Source: Mycobacteriales bacterium (lineage in GTDB: Bacteria; Actinomycetota; Actinomycetes; Mycobacteriales; CADCTP01). Taken from it: DNA of 60,356 nucleotides. Below are positions 26,945 through 34,934 of the stretch, in pieces. Each line of letters starts with the position of its first letter. Within the stretch, counting starts at the first letter, position 1. The notes below the pieces were generated by a model. It had not been told where the DNA came from. It saw only the letters and a list, made by a program, of their open reading frames with translations, and made no database searches. Location: contig DASYKU010000077.1 in the NCBI GenBank assembly GCA_035995165.1, positions 1 to 60,356 of the forward strand. Direction: 5' to 3'. Position numbers and translations under genes: made by a program.

Positions 26945-26958
26945 GAACATGCATGTTC
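26945..26958. promoter_or_regulatory. 14-base perfect palindrome before LAL gene
   Basis: GAACATGCATGTTC is a perfect 14-base palindrome located between the predicted promoter at 26991-27018 and the LAL start at 26863, in the transcribed leader. It is a good candidate operator; its regulator is unknown. Confidence 0.55.
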
Positions 26959-26990
26959 CAAGACTGACCGGGGTATCAATCCGTGTTCGC

Positions 26991-27018
26991 CTCCTAGCAT
27001 TCTGTACCCGCCTGTCAA
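26991..27018 (-). promoter_or_regulatory. Sigma-70-like promoter for the LAL gene
   Basis: On the minus strand TTGACA (27018-27013) is followed after 16 bases by TAGGAG (26996-26991), close to the actinobacterial -35/-10 pattern. The local sequence is lower in GC than its surroundings. Transcription would start near 26984. Confidence 0.5.
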
Positions 27019-27621
27019 CCATGCGATCAACAACAGCCGCTCTCCAACGGGACGAGGGCGGCGTAGCGGGTCTCGACCGTCGGCACCGACGCGACCCTGA
27101 TCGGAATCGAGACCCATCTGGGGCTGACTCTTCGGGACCCCGCGGCGGCCCGGCGGCGGGAACGCGATCGTGGCCGAGTTCGACACGGCGAGAGCGCCAC
27201 CTGCGCGGTTCCTGACCGGCTCACCCCGCGCGAATGAGGCCGGGCGAGGTCGGCGCCCGTAGCGTCCCGACGGACGGGCCCTGCCGGGTTCGTCCGACAG
27301 GACAAGGGATCCGTCGGTCGGTCGGCCCGCCCGGCCGGGTGGGAGCAACGCCGTGCAGCGGACGGGAGACGGACCATGCCCCCGATCGGCGCAGTCTTCG
27401 ACGTCGCCCTGTCGACGCGAGTGCCGGTGACGACGTCGGCGGCCGACCTCGCACCGTCCTCTGTGGACCGGTCGCCGTCCCGGGTGACGGCGGGCTGCGG
27501 CACCGCCTGCTCGTGGACCTCGCGCTGCGCTTCGCCGCTCCGGAGCCGAAGGCCGGGGCACCGGCATGACGCCGCCGGGCCCTGGACGCCTACCGCCCCA
27601 CCTCCCATCGAAAGGACGGCC
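27019..27621. other. Gap without a supported gene
   Basis: About 600 bases lie between the LAL promoter and the HdeD-like gene. Open frames here are Arg/Pro-rich shadows. The only ordinary-looking stretch is a plus-strand frame ending at 27569 (VLCGPVAVPGDGGLRHRLLV and a further 18 residues), which could be a gene tail. I cannot assign it. Confidence 0.4.
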
Positions 27622-28281
27622 ATGTCCGGCACCGACCCGGTCGTTCCGCCCCCGCCGACGTTCGCGCCCGGCGCCTCCGCGGCCCAACCGGCCGGCCCCG
27701 ACGGCGGCGGCCCGGCGCCCGTCTCCCACCGGCCGACTCCCCTTCCGGCGACGCGTACGGGGTGGGACGTCGCCCTCGGGCTCGTGCTGATCGTCACCGG
27801 GGTGGTGGTCCTCGGTGACGTCGTCGTCGCCAGTGTCGTCTCGGTCCTCTTCATCGGCTGGACCCTGCTGATCGGCGGCGCCGTCGGCATCATCGTGGCG
27901 CTGTCCCGGATCGGCCGGGGCGGGTTCTGGATCGGGATGCTCGGCGGCGCGCTGGCGCTGATCGCCGGACTGATCTTCGTCACCAACACCGAGGTGGCCC
28001 TGCTCGCCCTCTCCCTCGCGATCGGCGCCAGCATGGTCACCAGCGGGGTCGTGCGGCTGGTCGCCGCCGTCCAGCATCCGGAGGCGCGCTCGGCCCTGGT
28101 CGTCTCGGGCGGACTGAGCCTCGTGCTCGGGCTGCTGATCCTCAACCAGTGGCCGAAATCCGCACTGTGGCTGCTGGGCACGCTGCTCGGCGTCCAGCTC
28201 GTCGTGGACGGGCTGACCCTGGTGCTGGCCGGCCGGCCCCGGCTCAGGGCCCCGGCCTCGACCGCCACGGCCGTACCGTGA
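27622..28281 (+). CDS. HdeD family (DUF308) membrane protein
   Basis: The 219-residue protein has a proline-rich cytoplasmic N-terminus of about 50 residues, then the RTGWDV motif, then six hydrophobic segments in three pairs. VALGLVLIVTGVVVLGDVVV and LFIGWTLLIGGAVGIIVAL start the repeat, and LWLLGTLLGVQLVVDGLTLV ends it. This is the HdeD/DUF308 layout; HdeD is an acid-resistance membrane protein in enterics, but the role in actinobacteria is unknown. ATG at 27622 has AAAGGA upstream and is preferred to 27376. Its stop overlaps the next gene (GTGA). A paralog lacking the middle helices lies at 38359-38712. Confidence 0.88.
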   Translation: MSGTDPVVPPPPTFAPGASAAQPAGPDGGGPAPVSHRPTPLPATRTGWDVALGLVLIVTGVVVLGDVVVASVVSVLFIGWTLLIGGAVGIIVALSRIGRGGFWIGMLGGALALIAGLIFVTNTEVALLALSLAIGASMVTSGVVRLVAAVQHPEARSALVVSGGLSLVLGLLILNQWPKSALWLLGTLLGVQLVVDGLTLVLAGRPRLRAPASTATAVP

Positions 28282-28487
28282 CGTCCAGGACCGAGCAGCT
28301 CGTGGGGGCCGTGATCGCTCTGGCCGGCGTGGCCGTACTCGGGGCCGCTCCTGCTCTGACCGACGGGACCCTGACGTGGCTGCTCGCGAGCAGCGCCGTC
28401 GTGCTCGTCCTGTGCGGCGCAGGTCTGGTATTGGACGCCCGGGCGCGGGCCGGCCGGGCCGGCCCCACCCCGCACCAGGATCGTTGA
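28278..28487 (+). CDS. Small two-helix membrane protein
   Basis: The 69-residue protein is mainly two hydrophobic segments (LVGAVIALAGVAVLGAAPAL and LTWLLASSAVVLVLCGAGLV) with a basic C-terminal tail. GTG at 28278 overlaps the stop of the HdeD-like gene in a GTGA junction, which indicates translational coupling. No family is recognised. It probably works with the HdeD-like protein in the membrane. Confidence 0.75.
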   Translation: MTSRTEQLVGAVIALAGVAVLGAAPALTDGTLTWLLASSAVVLVLCGAGLVLDARARAGRAGPTPHQDR

Positions 28488-28525
28488 CCAGTCGCACCGA
28501 CCGCAGATCCCAGGAGGACATCGCC

Positions 28526-28582
28526 ATGGTGGACGTCGCGGTCGTTCCGGCCGAGAACAAAGGCACTGTGCACGATGGCTGA
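28526..28582 (+). CDS. 18-residue leader ORF before lapA-like gene
   Basis: The reading frame MVDVAVVPAENKGTVHDG has an AGGAGG ribosome site 8 bases before its ATG. Its stop codon overlaps the start region of the next gene: the next ATG is at 28575 and the leader stop ends at 28582. The next gene has only a weak ribosome site of its own. This arrangement suggests translational coupling through a leader peptide. It may have no function as a peptide. Confidence 0.6.
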   Translation: MVDVAVVPAENKGTVHDG

Positions 28583-28823
28583 CGACGTCGCGGCAACACC
28601 GAAGCCGAACCCGATCGCGGGCTTCCTGCGCAGCCGTTGGATACCGATCGTGCTGGCGGTCGTCGCCGCCGTCTTCATCGGACAGAACCGCAACCGGGTC
28701 TCGATCGACCTGTTGTGGCTGCAGCTCTCCGCGCCGTTGTGGCTGATCCTGCTCGTCGCCGTCCTCGTCGGGATCATCATCGCGGCGTCGGGCTCGCGGC
28801 GGCGACGGCGGCAGTCGAGGTGA
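28575..28823 (+). CDS. LapA domain small membrane protein
   Basis: The 82-residue protein has two helices (WIPIVLAVVAAVFIGQNRN, LWLILLVAVLVGIIIAASG) separated by NRVSIDLLWLQLSAPLW. That linker is the signature of the LapA (lipopolysaccharide assembly protein A, DUF1049) family. A basic tail ends the protein. In actinobacteria the role is unknown. It starts inside the leader ORF and its stop overlaps the M20 peptidase start (GTGA). Confidence 0.85.
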   Translation: MADDVAATPKPNPIAGFLRSRWIPIVLAVVAAVFIGQNRNRVSIDLLWLQLSAPLWLILLVAVLVGIIIAASGSRRRRRQSR

Positions 28824-30085
28824 CCACGGCCGTCGCCGGCACCGGCGCGTCGACCTGGTCCGATCTCGCGGAGCTCTATCGCGACCTGCATCGCCACCCG
28901 GAGCTGTCCTTCGCCGAAACCCGCACAGCGCGGATCGTCGCGGACCGGTTGCGCGGCATGGGCTTCCGGACGACGGAGAACGTGGGGCGCACCGGGGTCG
29001 TCGGCGTCCTGCGCAACGGTGCTGGCCCGACCGCACTGCTGCGCGCGGACATGGATGCGTTGCCACTCCTGGAACGCACCGGCCTTCCGTACGCCAGCAC
29101 CGCCCATGGCCTCGACCGCGAGGGCCAGGACGTGCCGGTCATGCACGCGTGCGGCCACGACATGCACGTCGCCTGCCTGCTGGGAGCCGCGCACCTCCTC
29201 GCCGAGGAGCTGTCTTCCTGGCGGGGCACGGTGCTGGCGGTGTTCCAGCCGGCGGAGGAGGCCGGGCAGGGTGCCGCGACGATGGTGGCCGACGGGCTGT
29301 ACGAACGGTTCGGCCGGCCCGACGTGGTACTCGGCCAGCATGTGGCGCCGCTGCCGGCCGGAGCCCTGGCCGTCCGGGCCGGCACCGCGTTCGCCGCCGC
29401 CGATGCTCTGCGCGTCGTGATGTTCGGCCGTGGCGGCCACGGGTCGCGGCCGGAGACGACGGTCGATCCGGTGGTCATGGCCGCCGCCACCGTCATGCGG
29501 CTGCAGACGATCGTCTCTCGTGAGATCGCGGGGACCCAGACCGCGATCGTCACGGTGGGCGCGTTGCGAGCCGGCTCGAAGGAGAACATCATTCCCGATC
29601 GGGCGGAGCTCCTCATCAGCGTACGGAGCTTCGACGACACCGTCCGTCGCCGGACGCTCGACGCCATCGACCGCATGGTCCGAGCGGAGGCCGTCGCCTC
29701 GGGCGCGGACCGCGATCCGGAGATCACGGTTCTCGACGGCTTCCCGGCGGTGGTCAACGACGAGGCGGCCGTGGCCCGGACCGTTCCCGCGTTCGAAGCA
29801 CTCGTGGGCGCCGGTCGCGTGTTCGACCCCGGATTGGTCACCGGCAGCGAGGATGTGGGACTGCTGGCCTCGTCGGCCTCAGCACCCTGCGTGTACTGGA
29901 TCCTCGGCGGCGCGGACCCGGCCGAGTTCGCGGACGCGAACAATGCCGCGGACATCGTCGCCCGGGTGGCGGAGCTGCCGTCCAATCATTCGCCGCTGTA
30001 CGCACCGGTCGTCGAACCGACCCTCGTCACCGGGGCCCGGGCGCTGGCAACCGCGGCGCGCGTGTGGCTTCCGGCCACTCGGTGA
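28820..30085 (+). CDS. M20 family metallopeptidase / amidohydrolase
   Basis: The 421-residue enzyme has the M20 fold. Metal-site motifs are LLRADMDALPL (HxD-type region, with RADMDALP typical of the amidohydrolase branch), MHACGHDMHVACLLG (Cys-Gly-His-Asp) and FQPAEEAGQGA (two Glu). A dimerisation domain starts near VVMFGRGGHGSRPETTVDP. The branch includes N-acyl-amino-acid amidohydrolases and the AbgA/AbgB p-aminobenzoyl-glutamate hydrolases. GTG at 28820 overlaps the LapA stop. An AbgT transporter, an aminopeptidase and a glutaminase lie in the next 11 kb, so a role in acyl-glutamate or peptide salvage is plausible but not shown. Confidence 0.92.
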   Translation: MTTAVAGTGASTWSDLAELYRDLHRHPELSFAETRTARIVADRLRGMGFRTTENVGRTGVVGVLRNGAGPTALLRADMDALPLLERTGLPYASTAHGLDREGQDVPVMHACGHDMHVACLLGAAHLLAEELSSWRGTVLAVFQPAEEAGQGAATMVADGLYERFGRPDVVLGQHVAPLPAGALAVRAGTAFAAADALRVVMFGRGGHGSRPETTVDPVVMAAATVMRLQTIVSREIAGTQTAIVTVGALRAGSKENIIPDRAELLISVRSFDDTVRRRTLDAIDRMVRAEAVASGADRDPEITVLDGFPAVVNDEAAVARTVPAFEALVGAGRVFDPGLVTGSEDVGLLASSASAPCVYWILGGADPAEFADANNAADIVARVAELPSNHSPLYAPVVEPTLVTGARALATAARVWLPATR

Positions 30086-30191
30086 CCAAGCATGGCCGCA
30101 ACGACCTGCCGGCGAGCCGGGCGCGGGGCGACGGCGCGGTGCCATGCTGTTCGGCACCGGCGTTCGTCACGGGGAAGGGAGTGGCCCGATC

Positions 30192-32225
30192 GTGGCCGTC
30201 CACACTGCAGTGCTCCCCCCATCCGGGGAGCTGAGCCGCCGGCAGATGAATCTGGTCTTCGGCACGGTGCTGCTGGGGATCCTGCTGTCGGCGCTGGACC
30301 AGACGATCGTCTCGACCGCGCTGCCGACGATCGTCGGTGATCTCGGCGGCGGCGCGCACCTGTCCTGGGTGGTGTCCGCCTACCTCCTGACGGACACGAT
30401 CGCGACGGTGCTCGCGGGGAAGTTCGGCGACCTGTTCGGTCGCAAGCTGATGCTGCAGGTGTCGGCCGGGGTGTTCGTGATCGCCTCGGCCGCGTGCGGG
30501 TTCGCCGGCGGCATGACCTGGCTGATCGGCTGGCGCGCGGTGCAGGGGCTGGGTGCCGGCGGCTTGGCCGTGACCGCGACCGCGCTGATCGCCGACGTGA
30601 TCCCGCTGCGCGAGCGGGGCAAGTACCAGGGCGCGCTCGGTGCGGTGTTCGGGGTGACGACGGTGCTCGGGCCGCTGCTCGGCGGGCTGTTCACCGACCA
30701 CCTGTCCTGGCGCTGGGCGTTCTACGTGAACCTGCCGCTCGGCGTGGTGGTGGTGATCCTGGCCTCCTTCACCATCCCGCGGGCCAAGACGGTCTCACGA
30801 CCGATCATCGACTACCTGGGTATCGGGTTCGTGTCCGTGGGCGCCGCCGGTCTGGTGCTGGCGCTGAGCTGGGGTGGCACCGAGTACGCCTGGGGCTCGG
30901 CGACGATCCTCGGGCTGTTCGCGGCCTCGGTGGTCGCGGTCGGGCTGTTCGTGTACTCCGAGTCGAGGGCGGTCGACCCGATCCTGCCGCTGCGGCTGTT
31001 CCGCCGTCAGGTGTTCAGTCTCAGCGTCGTGCTCGCGTTCATCGTCGGTTTCGCGATGCTCGGCGCGATCACGTTCCTGCCGACGTACTTCCAGTACGTC
31101 CGGGGCGTCTCGGCGACCGCCTCGGGCGTGCAGACGCTGCCGCTGGTCGTCGGGCTGCTCGTCACGTCCATTCTGTCCGGCACGATCATCGGGCGTACCG
31201 GCCGGTACAAGGTCTTCCCGGTCGCCGGGTCGCTGCTGATGGGCCTGGGGCTGTGGCTGCTGTCGCTGATGGACGCGCGGACCAGCTTCTGGCTGATGGC
31301 GACGTACATGCTGGTGCTCGGCGCCGGCATCGGGTTGATCATGCAGGTGCTGACGATCATCGTGCAGAACACCGTCGACTACCGCGACCTGGGCGTGGCG
31401 ACCTCGGGGGTGACCTTCTTCCGGACCCTGGGCAGCGCCTTCGGGGCAGCGATCTTCGGCGCGATCTACTCCAACGTGCTGCGCTCCGTGCTGCCCGGCG
31501 CGGTGGCCCGTGCGCCCGGGGTGAACCCGGCCGCGATCGGCACCCCCAAGGCGCTGCACGCCTACCCGAAGAACCAGATCGCGCCGATCGTCGACGCGTA
31601 CGCCCACTCGCTGCACGTGGTGTTCCTGTTCGCGGTTCCGGTCGCCGGGCTGTCCTTCGTGCTCTCGCTGTTCCTGAAGGAGGTCCCGCTGCGGGACACC
31701 GCCAAGGCCGGAGCGGGCGACGTCGGTGGCGGGTTCGGCCTGCCGGAACGGGCCGAGAGCCTGCAGCAGCTGCAGACCGCCATCGCCCGGGTGATGGGCA
31801 GCCGCGGACGGGCGGCGCTGGCCGAGATCCGCGACGCGTCCGGCACCGAACTGGACGTCGCGAACGGCTGGTGCGTGGGCGCGGTGTACCTGCGCGCCCG
31901 GCTGGACCGCGACACCAGCGTGGCCGCGATCGCGCACAACCACCGGCTGCCGGCCCCGGTCCTGCAGCCGGCTTTCCAGCAGGCCCGCGCCGCCGGCTAC
32001 CTGACCGGCGACGACGACCACCTGCGACTCACCGAGGCCGGCCAGCACGAGATCGACGACCTGGTCGCCGCCATCCACGCGTGGCTGCGCACCGAGTTGC
32101 GCGACTGGGGCTCCGACGACGACCAGCTACTCCGCCAGGCGATGGCCGGCATCGCCCGCCAGATCGTCGACCAGGAGCCGCAGCCGGCGCCGGTGCCGCA
32201 GCTGGCCGCGTCAACCCGAGACTGA
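30192..32225 (+). CDS. DHA2 MFS multidrug exporter with C-terminal soluble domain
   Basis: The 677-residue protein has 14 helices of the EmrB/QacA type. Markers are LSALDQTIVSTALPTIVGDL near residue 35, motif A GKFGDLFGRKLMLQ and motif C GVTTVLGPLLGGLFTDHLSW. Beyond helix 14 an extra soluble part of about 170 residues starts at residue 505. It contains a winged-helix-like stretch (LPAPVLQPAFQQARAAGYLT, LRLTEAGQHEIDDLVAAI), as seen in MarR-type folds. GTG at 30192 has an AAGGGAG site upstream; ATG at 30144 is possible. Substrate unknown. It converges on the SLC13 gene. Confidence 0.9.
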   Translation: MAVHTAVLPPSGELSRRQMNLVFGTVLLGILLSALDQTIVSTALPTIVGDLGGGAHLSWVVSAYLLTDTIATVLAGKFGDLFGRKLMLQVSAGVFVIASAACGFAGGMTWLIGWRAVQGLGAGGLAVTATALIADVIPLRERGKYQGALGAVFGVTTVLGPLLGGLFTDHLSWRWAFYVNLPLGVVVVILASFTIPRAKTVSRPIIDYLGIGFVSVGAAGLVLALSWGGTEYAWGSATILGLFAASVVAVGLFVYSESRAVDPILPLRLFRRQVFSLSVVLAFIVGFAMLGAITFLPTYFQYVRGVSATASGVQTLPLVVGLLVTSILSGTIIGRTGRYKVFPVAGSLLMGLGLWLLSLMDARTSFWLMATYMLVLGAGIGLIMQVLTIIVQNTVDYRDLGVATSGVTFFRTLGSAFGAAIFGAIYSNVLRSVLPGAVARAPGVNPAAIGTPKALHAYPKNQIAPIVDAYAHSLHVVFLFAVPVAGLSFVLSLFLKEVPLRDTAKAGAGDVGGGFGLPERAESLQQLQTAIARVMGSRGRAALAEIRDASGTELDVANGWCVGAVYLRARLDRDTSVAAIAHNHRLPAPVLQPAFQQARAAGYLTGDDDHLRLTEAGQHEIDDLVAAIHAWLRTELRDWGSDDDQLLRQAMAGIARQIVDQEPQPAPVPQLAASTRD

Positions 32226-32247
32226 ATGGTCGAGTCCTCAGTGGACC

Positions 32248-32277
32248 CCGCGGACGGACTCGGCTGCCGGTCCGCGG
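32248..32277. terminator. Hairpin between convergent DHA2 and SLC13 genes
   Basis: CCGCGGAC (32248-32255) and GTCCGCGG (32270-32277) form a perfect 8-base stem around 14 bases, in the 55-base gap between convergent genes. No T-run follows. A bidirectional terminator role is inferred from place. Confidence 0.45.
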
Positions 32278-32280
32278 CGC

Positions 32281-33858
32281 TCAGAACGACCAGAACAGCG
32301 GCACGAGGAAGGTCCCGACGAGCACGAACATGACCAGCAGCGGCAGGCCGAGCTCCCAGTAGTCGCCGAACCGGTAGCCGCCGGGGCCCATCACCATGAG
32401 GTTCGCCGGGGTCGCCACCGGCGTGAGGAAGGACGCGGCGGCAGCCACGCTGACGGCCATCAGCAGCGGCCGGGCCGAGACGCCCGCGTCGGCGGCCGCC
32501 GACACCGCGATCGGGATGACGATCAGCGCGGTGGCCGTGTTGCTGATCAGCTGGCCCAGCGTCGCAGTAAGCACGCACAGGCCGAACAGCAGCAGGTACG
32601 GGCCGCCGTGGCCGACGACCGAGACGAGCAGCTCCGCCATCCGTTCGGCCGCGCCCGACTGCTGCATCGCGGTGGACAGCGGGATCATGCCGCCGACCAG
32701 CACCACCGTCGTCCACGACACCGCCTTGTACGCCTGCGGCACGGTAAGCACCCGCAGCAGGATCAGCGCCCCCGCGGCGAGCAGCCCGGAGACGACCGGG
32801 GTCACCCCGGCCAGCAGGAGCGCGACCATGCCGGCGAGCACCAGGCTGGCCAGCCGGCCGCGGCGCCCCATCGGTGCGGTCTGCCGGCGGACCAGCTCGG
32901 GCGGATCGACCACGAGCACGTCCGGGTCGTCGAGGTTGTCGGCGAAGGCGTCCCAGCTGCCCTCCAGCAGCAGCGTGTCCCCGGCCTCCAGCACGGTCTC
33001 GGCGGTGCCGAGGTCCTCGCCCCGACGCTGCACCGCGAGGACCACGAGCGTCCCGCTGTCGGTCACCATCCCGGGGAACACCGTGGCGCCGATCATGCCC
33101 GAGCGGGGCGGCACGACGACTTCGGCGACACCGGTGTCCCGGGTGAACAGCGCCCGGTCCGGATCGTCCAGCGTCCCGGGACCGGCGCCGTACTGGCGGA
33201 CCAGCGTCCGGGCATGGTCACTGAAGTCCGGCGGGACGCTGCGCGGCGTCCGGCCGGGTACCAGCCGGTCGCCGAAGAGCAGCACGATGGCCACGGTCCC
33301 GGCCAGCAGCGGCACGCCGACCAGCGCGAAGTCGAAGTAGCCGAACCGGCCGGCGCCGGCGTCCACGGCGGCATCCGAGACGATCACGTTGACCGGGGTC
33401 CCCGTCAGGGCGAGCAGCGACCCTGCGTGCGCGGCGAAGACCAGCGGGAGCAGCAGCCGCGACGGTGACTGGTCCAACCGGATCGCCGCCATCACCGCGA
33501 CCGGCACCAGGGCCGCCACCGCACCGTTGACGCTGATGAACGCCGTCGCCGCGGCCACCAGGAGCATCACCAGCACCAGCAGCCGGCCGCTGCTGCCGCC
33601 GGCTCCGCGGACGAGTCGCCGCCCGGCCCAGGCGGTCACCCCGCCGGCGTCGAGCCCCTCGCTGACCACGAACAGGGTGGCGATGAAGATCACCGTCGGG
33701 TCGCCGAAGCCGGCCAGCGCCGCGGGCAGGTCCAGCACGCCGGTGCCGTACAGGGTGAGGGCGGCACCGACCGCCACCAGCTCGACCGGAATCCGGTTCC
33801 ACACGAACAACACGACGGCGGCGCCGAGCACCGTGAAGCTGATGGCCATGTCGCTCAC
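32281..33858 (-). CDS. SLC13/DASS-type permease with RCK_C insert
   Basis: The 525-residue protein has the SLC13 (divalent anion symporter) layout. PVELVAVGAALTLYGTGVLD and FVVSEGLDAGGVTAWAGRRL start it. SVNGAVAALVPVAVMAAIRL and LISNTATALIVIPIAVSAAA are the two substrate-loop repeats with Asn-Thr/Asn-Gly motifs. Between helices lies a cytoplasmic RCK_C/TrkA-C-like domain (VVVPPRSGMIGATVFPGMVT, AGDTLLLEGSWDAFADNL). This two-part architecture is known from YfbS-like permeases for dicarboxylates, sulfate or citrate. It starts 14 bases after protein A', so B'-A'-permease is likely one operon. Confidence 0.92.
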   Translation of the reverse strand: MSDMAISFTVLGAAVVLFVWNRIPVELVAVGAALTLYGTGVLDLPAALAGFGDPTVIFIATLFVVSEGLDAGGVTAWAGRRLVRGAGGSSGRLLVLVMLLVAAATAFISVNGAVAALVPVAVMAAIRLDQSPSRLLLPLVFAAHAGSLLALTGTPVNVIVSDAAVDAGAGRFGYFDFALVGVPLLAGTVAIVLLFGDRLVPGRTPRSVPPDFSDHARTLVRQYGAGPGTLDDPDRALFTRDTGVAEVVVPPRSGMIGATVFPGMVTDSGTLVVLAVQRRGEDLGTAETVLEAGDTLLLEGSWDAFADNLDDPDVLVVDPPELVRRQTAPMGRRGRLASLVLAGMVALLLAGVTPVVSGLLAAGALILLRVLTVPQAYKAVSWTTVVLVGGMIPLSTAMQQSGAAERMAELLVSVVGHGGPYLLLFGLCVLTATLGQLISNTATALIVIPIAVSAAADAGVSARPLLMAVSVAAAASFLTPVATPANLMVMGPGGYRFGDYWELGLPLLVMFVLVGTFLVPLFWSF

Positions 33859-33871
33859 GCCGGACCCGCCC

Positions 33872-34129
33872 TCATTCGGGAAGGATGAGCGGGCACGGAT
33901 CGAGGTCGGCGGGCGGGTCGGGCAGCGGGCCCGGTGCCTGCGTCACGTCGACCAGCTCCAGGCCGAGCGCGCGGACTCGATCCAGCAGGGCGTGCAGGCT
34001 CGACTGGTCCAGCTCGCCGGACAGGACGGTGGCGGTCGGTTCGAGGTCGACGGCCAGGTCGGCGAACGCCTCCCGGGCGGCCGGGCCGAGCGCCCCGACC
34101 ACCCTGATCTCGTACGGCGAGCGCGTCAC
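33872..34129 (-). CDS. Small conserved protein A' (copy 2 of B-A module)
   Basis: The 85-residue protein is a close paralog of 23609-23863. It shares YE-[IV]-RVVGALG, REAFADLAVD, EPTATVLSGELDQ and RALGLELVDV. GTG at 34129 is preceded by GGAGG at good spacing. Only the C-terminal tail (about 20 residues, proline-rich) differs between the copies. It sits between B' (34205-34411) and the SLC13 permease, in the same orientation. Function unknown; soluble, no signal peptide or transmembrane helix. Confidence 0.8.
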   Translation of the reverse strand: MTRSPYEIRVVGALGPAAREAFADLAVDLEPTATVLSGELDQSSLHALLDRVRALGLELVDVTQAPGPLPDPPADLDPCPLILPE

Positions 34130-34204
34130 GCCGGCCTCCTCCAGATCCGCCGCTGCCGGGCTGGGCCCGACTTCCGGGCCAGAACTTCGCACCGCGGGCC
34201 GGTG

Positions 34205-34411
34205 TCACGGTCGGCTCCGGCTCCTGCGCACGTCCAGCAGGTCCAGCCGCAGGATGCGGACCCGTTCCAGCAGCCCATGCAGAGCCGCCTGGTCCAGCTC
34301 GCCGCGCAGGAGCAGCACCCTGCCGTCGGTCCGTACGTCGAGGTCCAGGAACCACTCGGTGCAGCGCGTGCCGGGACGGGCGCACAGCCGGATCTCGTAG
34401 CGCGGGGTCAC
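34205..34411 (-). CDS. Small conserved protein B' (copy 2 of B-A module)
   Basis: The 68-residue protein is related to 23947-24165: RYEIR near the start, then RGELDQAALHGLLERVRILR and LDLLDVRRSR. GTG at 34411 follows a GGAGG site. Like copy 1, B' comes first and A' follows, 75 bases later. Both B proteins end in a basic tail and both A proteins in a proline-rich tail. Role unknown. Bases 34412-34703 contain no gene I can support. Confidence 0.75.
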   Translation of the reverse strand: MTPRYEIRLCARPGTRCTEWFLDLDVRTDGRVLLLRGELDQAALHGLLERVRILRLDLLDVRRSRSRP

Positions 34412-34703
34412 GGCGTTCCTCCGGGATCGGGGTTCCTCGTGCGCCGAGGGTGCGCCAGGTCGCCGCCGGTCACGTCACCCGTCGGGCATGAAGGCCGACG
34501 GCCGTCTCGGCGGGCGCCACGCCGGTCCCGTCGACCGAGCACCGCAGCTGACCCCGTGCCGCCGAGCGCGGACACCATGCTGCCCCGGTTCTCCTACGCG
34601 ATCGTCGGCCCGTGGCCGTCGCCGCCGCCGGTCCACCCGAAACGGACGAGGACCCGGTCCGCCGCCGGCTCTAGCGTCCGATGGGACCGGAGGGTGGTGG
34701 GAC

Positions 34704-34874
34704 ATGGAGATGGGACCCGTGGAGCTCGTTCTGCTGACCTTTCCCGGGACGCGGGCGGACCCGGCGGTGGTGGCGGCGACCCTGGCCGGAGCGGTCCGGA
34801 CCGCCGGCGGCGAGGTGGCGCTGCACGTCCAGCTCCCGCGGGAGACCGCGCTCGACGCGGCGTCCGTGTCCTGA
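34704..34874 (+). CDS. Short DUF6325-like protein
   Basis: The 56-residue product starts MEMGPVELVLLTFPGTRADP. This matches the N-terminus of the DUF6325 family (GPVELV...FPG), whose members are about 130-150 residues, so this one looks truncated or a short form. A GGAGGG tract lies before the ATG. It is 60 bases before the leucyl aminopeptidase on the same strand. Function unknown. Confidence 0.55.
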   Translation: MEMGPVELVLLTFPGTRADPAVVAATLAGAVRTAGGEVALHVQLPRETALDAASVS

Positions 34875-34934
34875 GGAGGACCCATCCCCCTTCCCCACGA
34901 CCTCGAGTTCCACCTCCGAAGGGACGGAAGCCCC

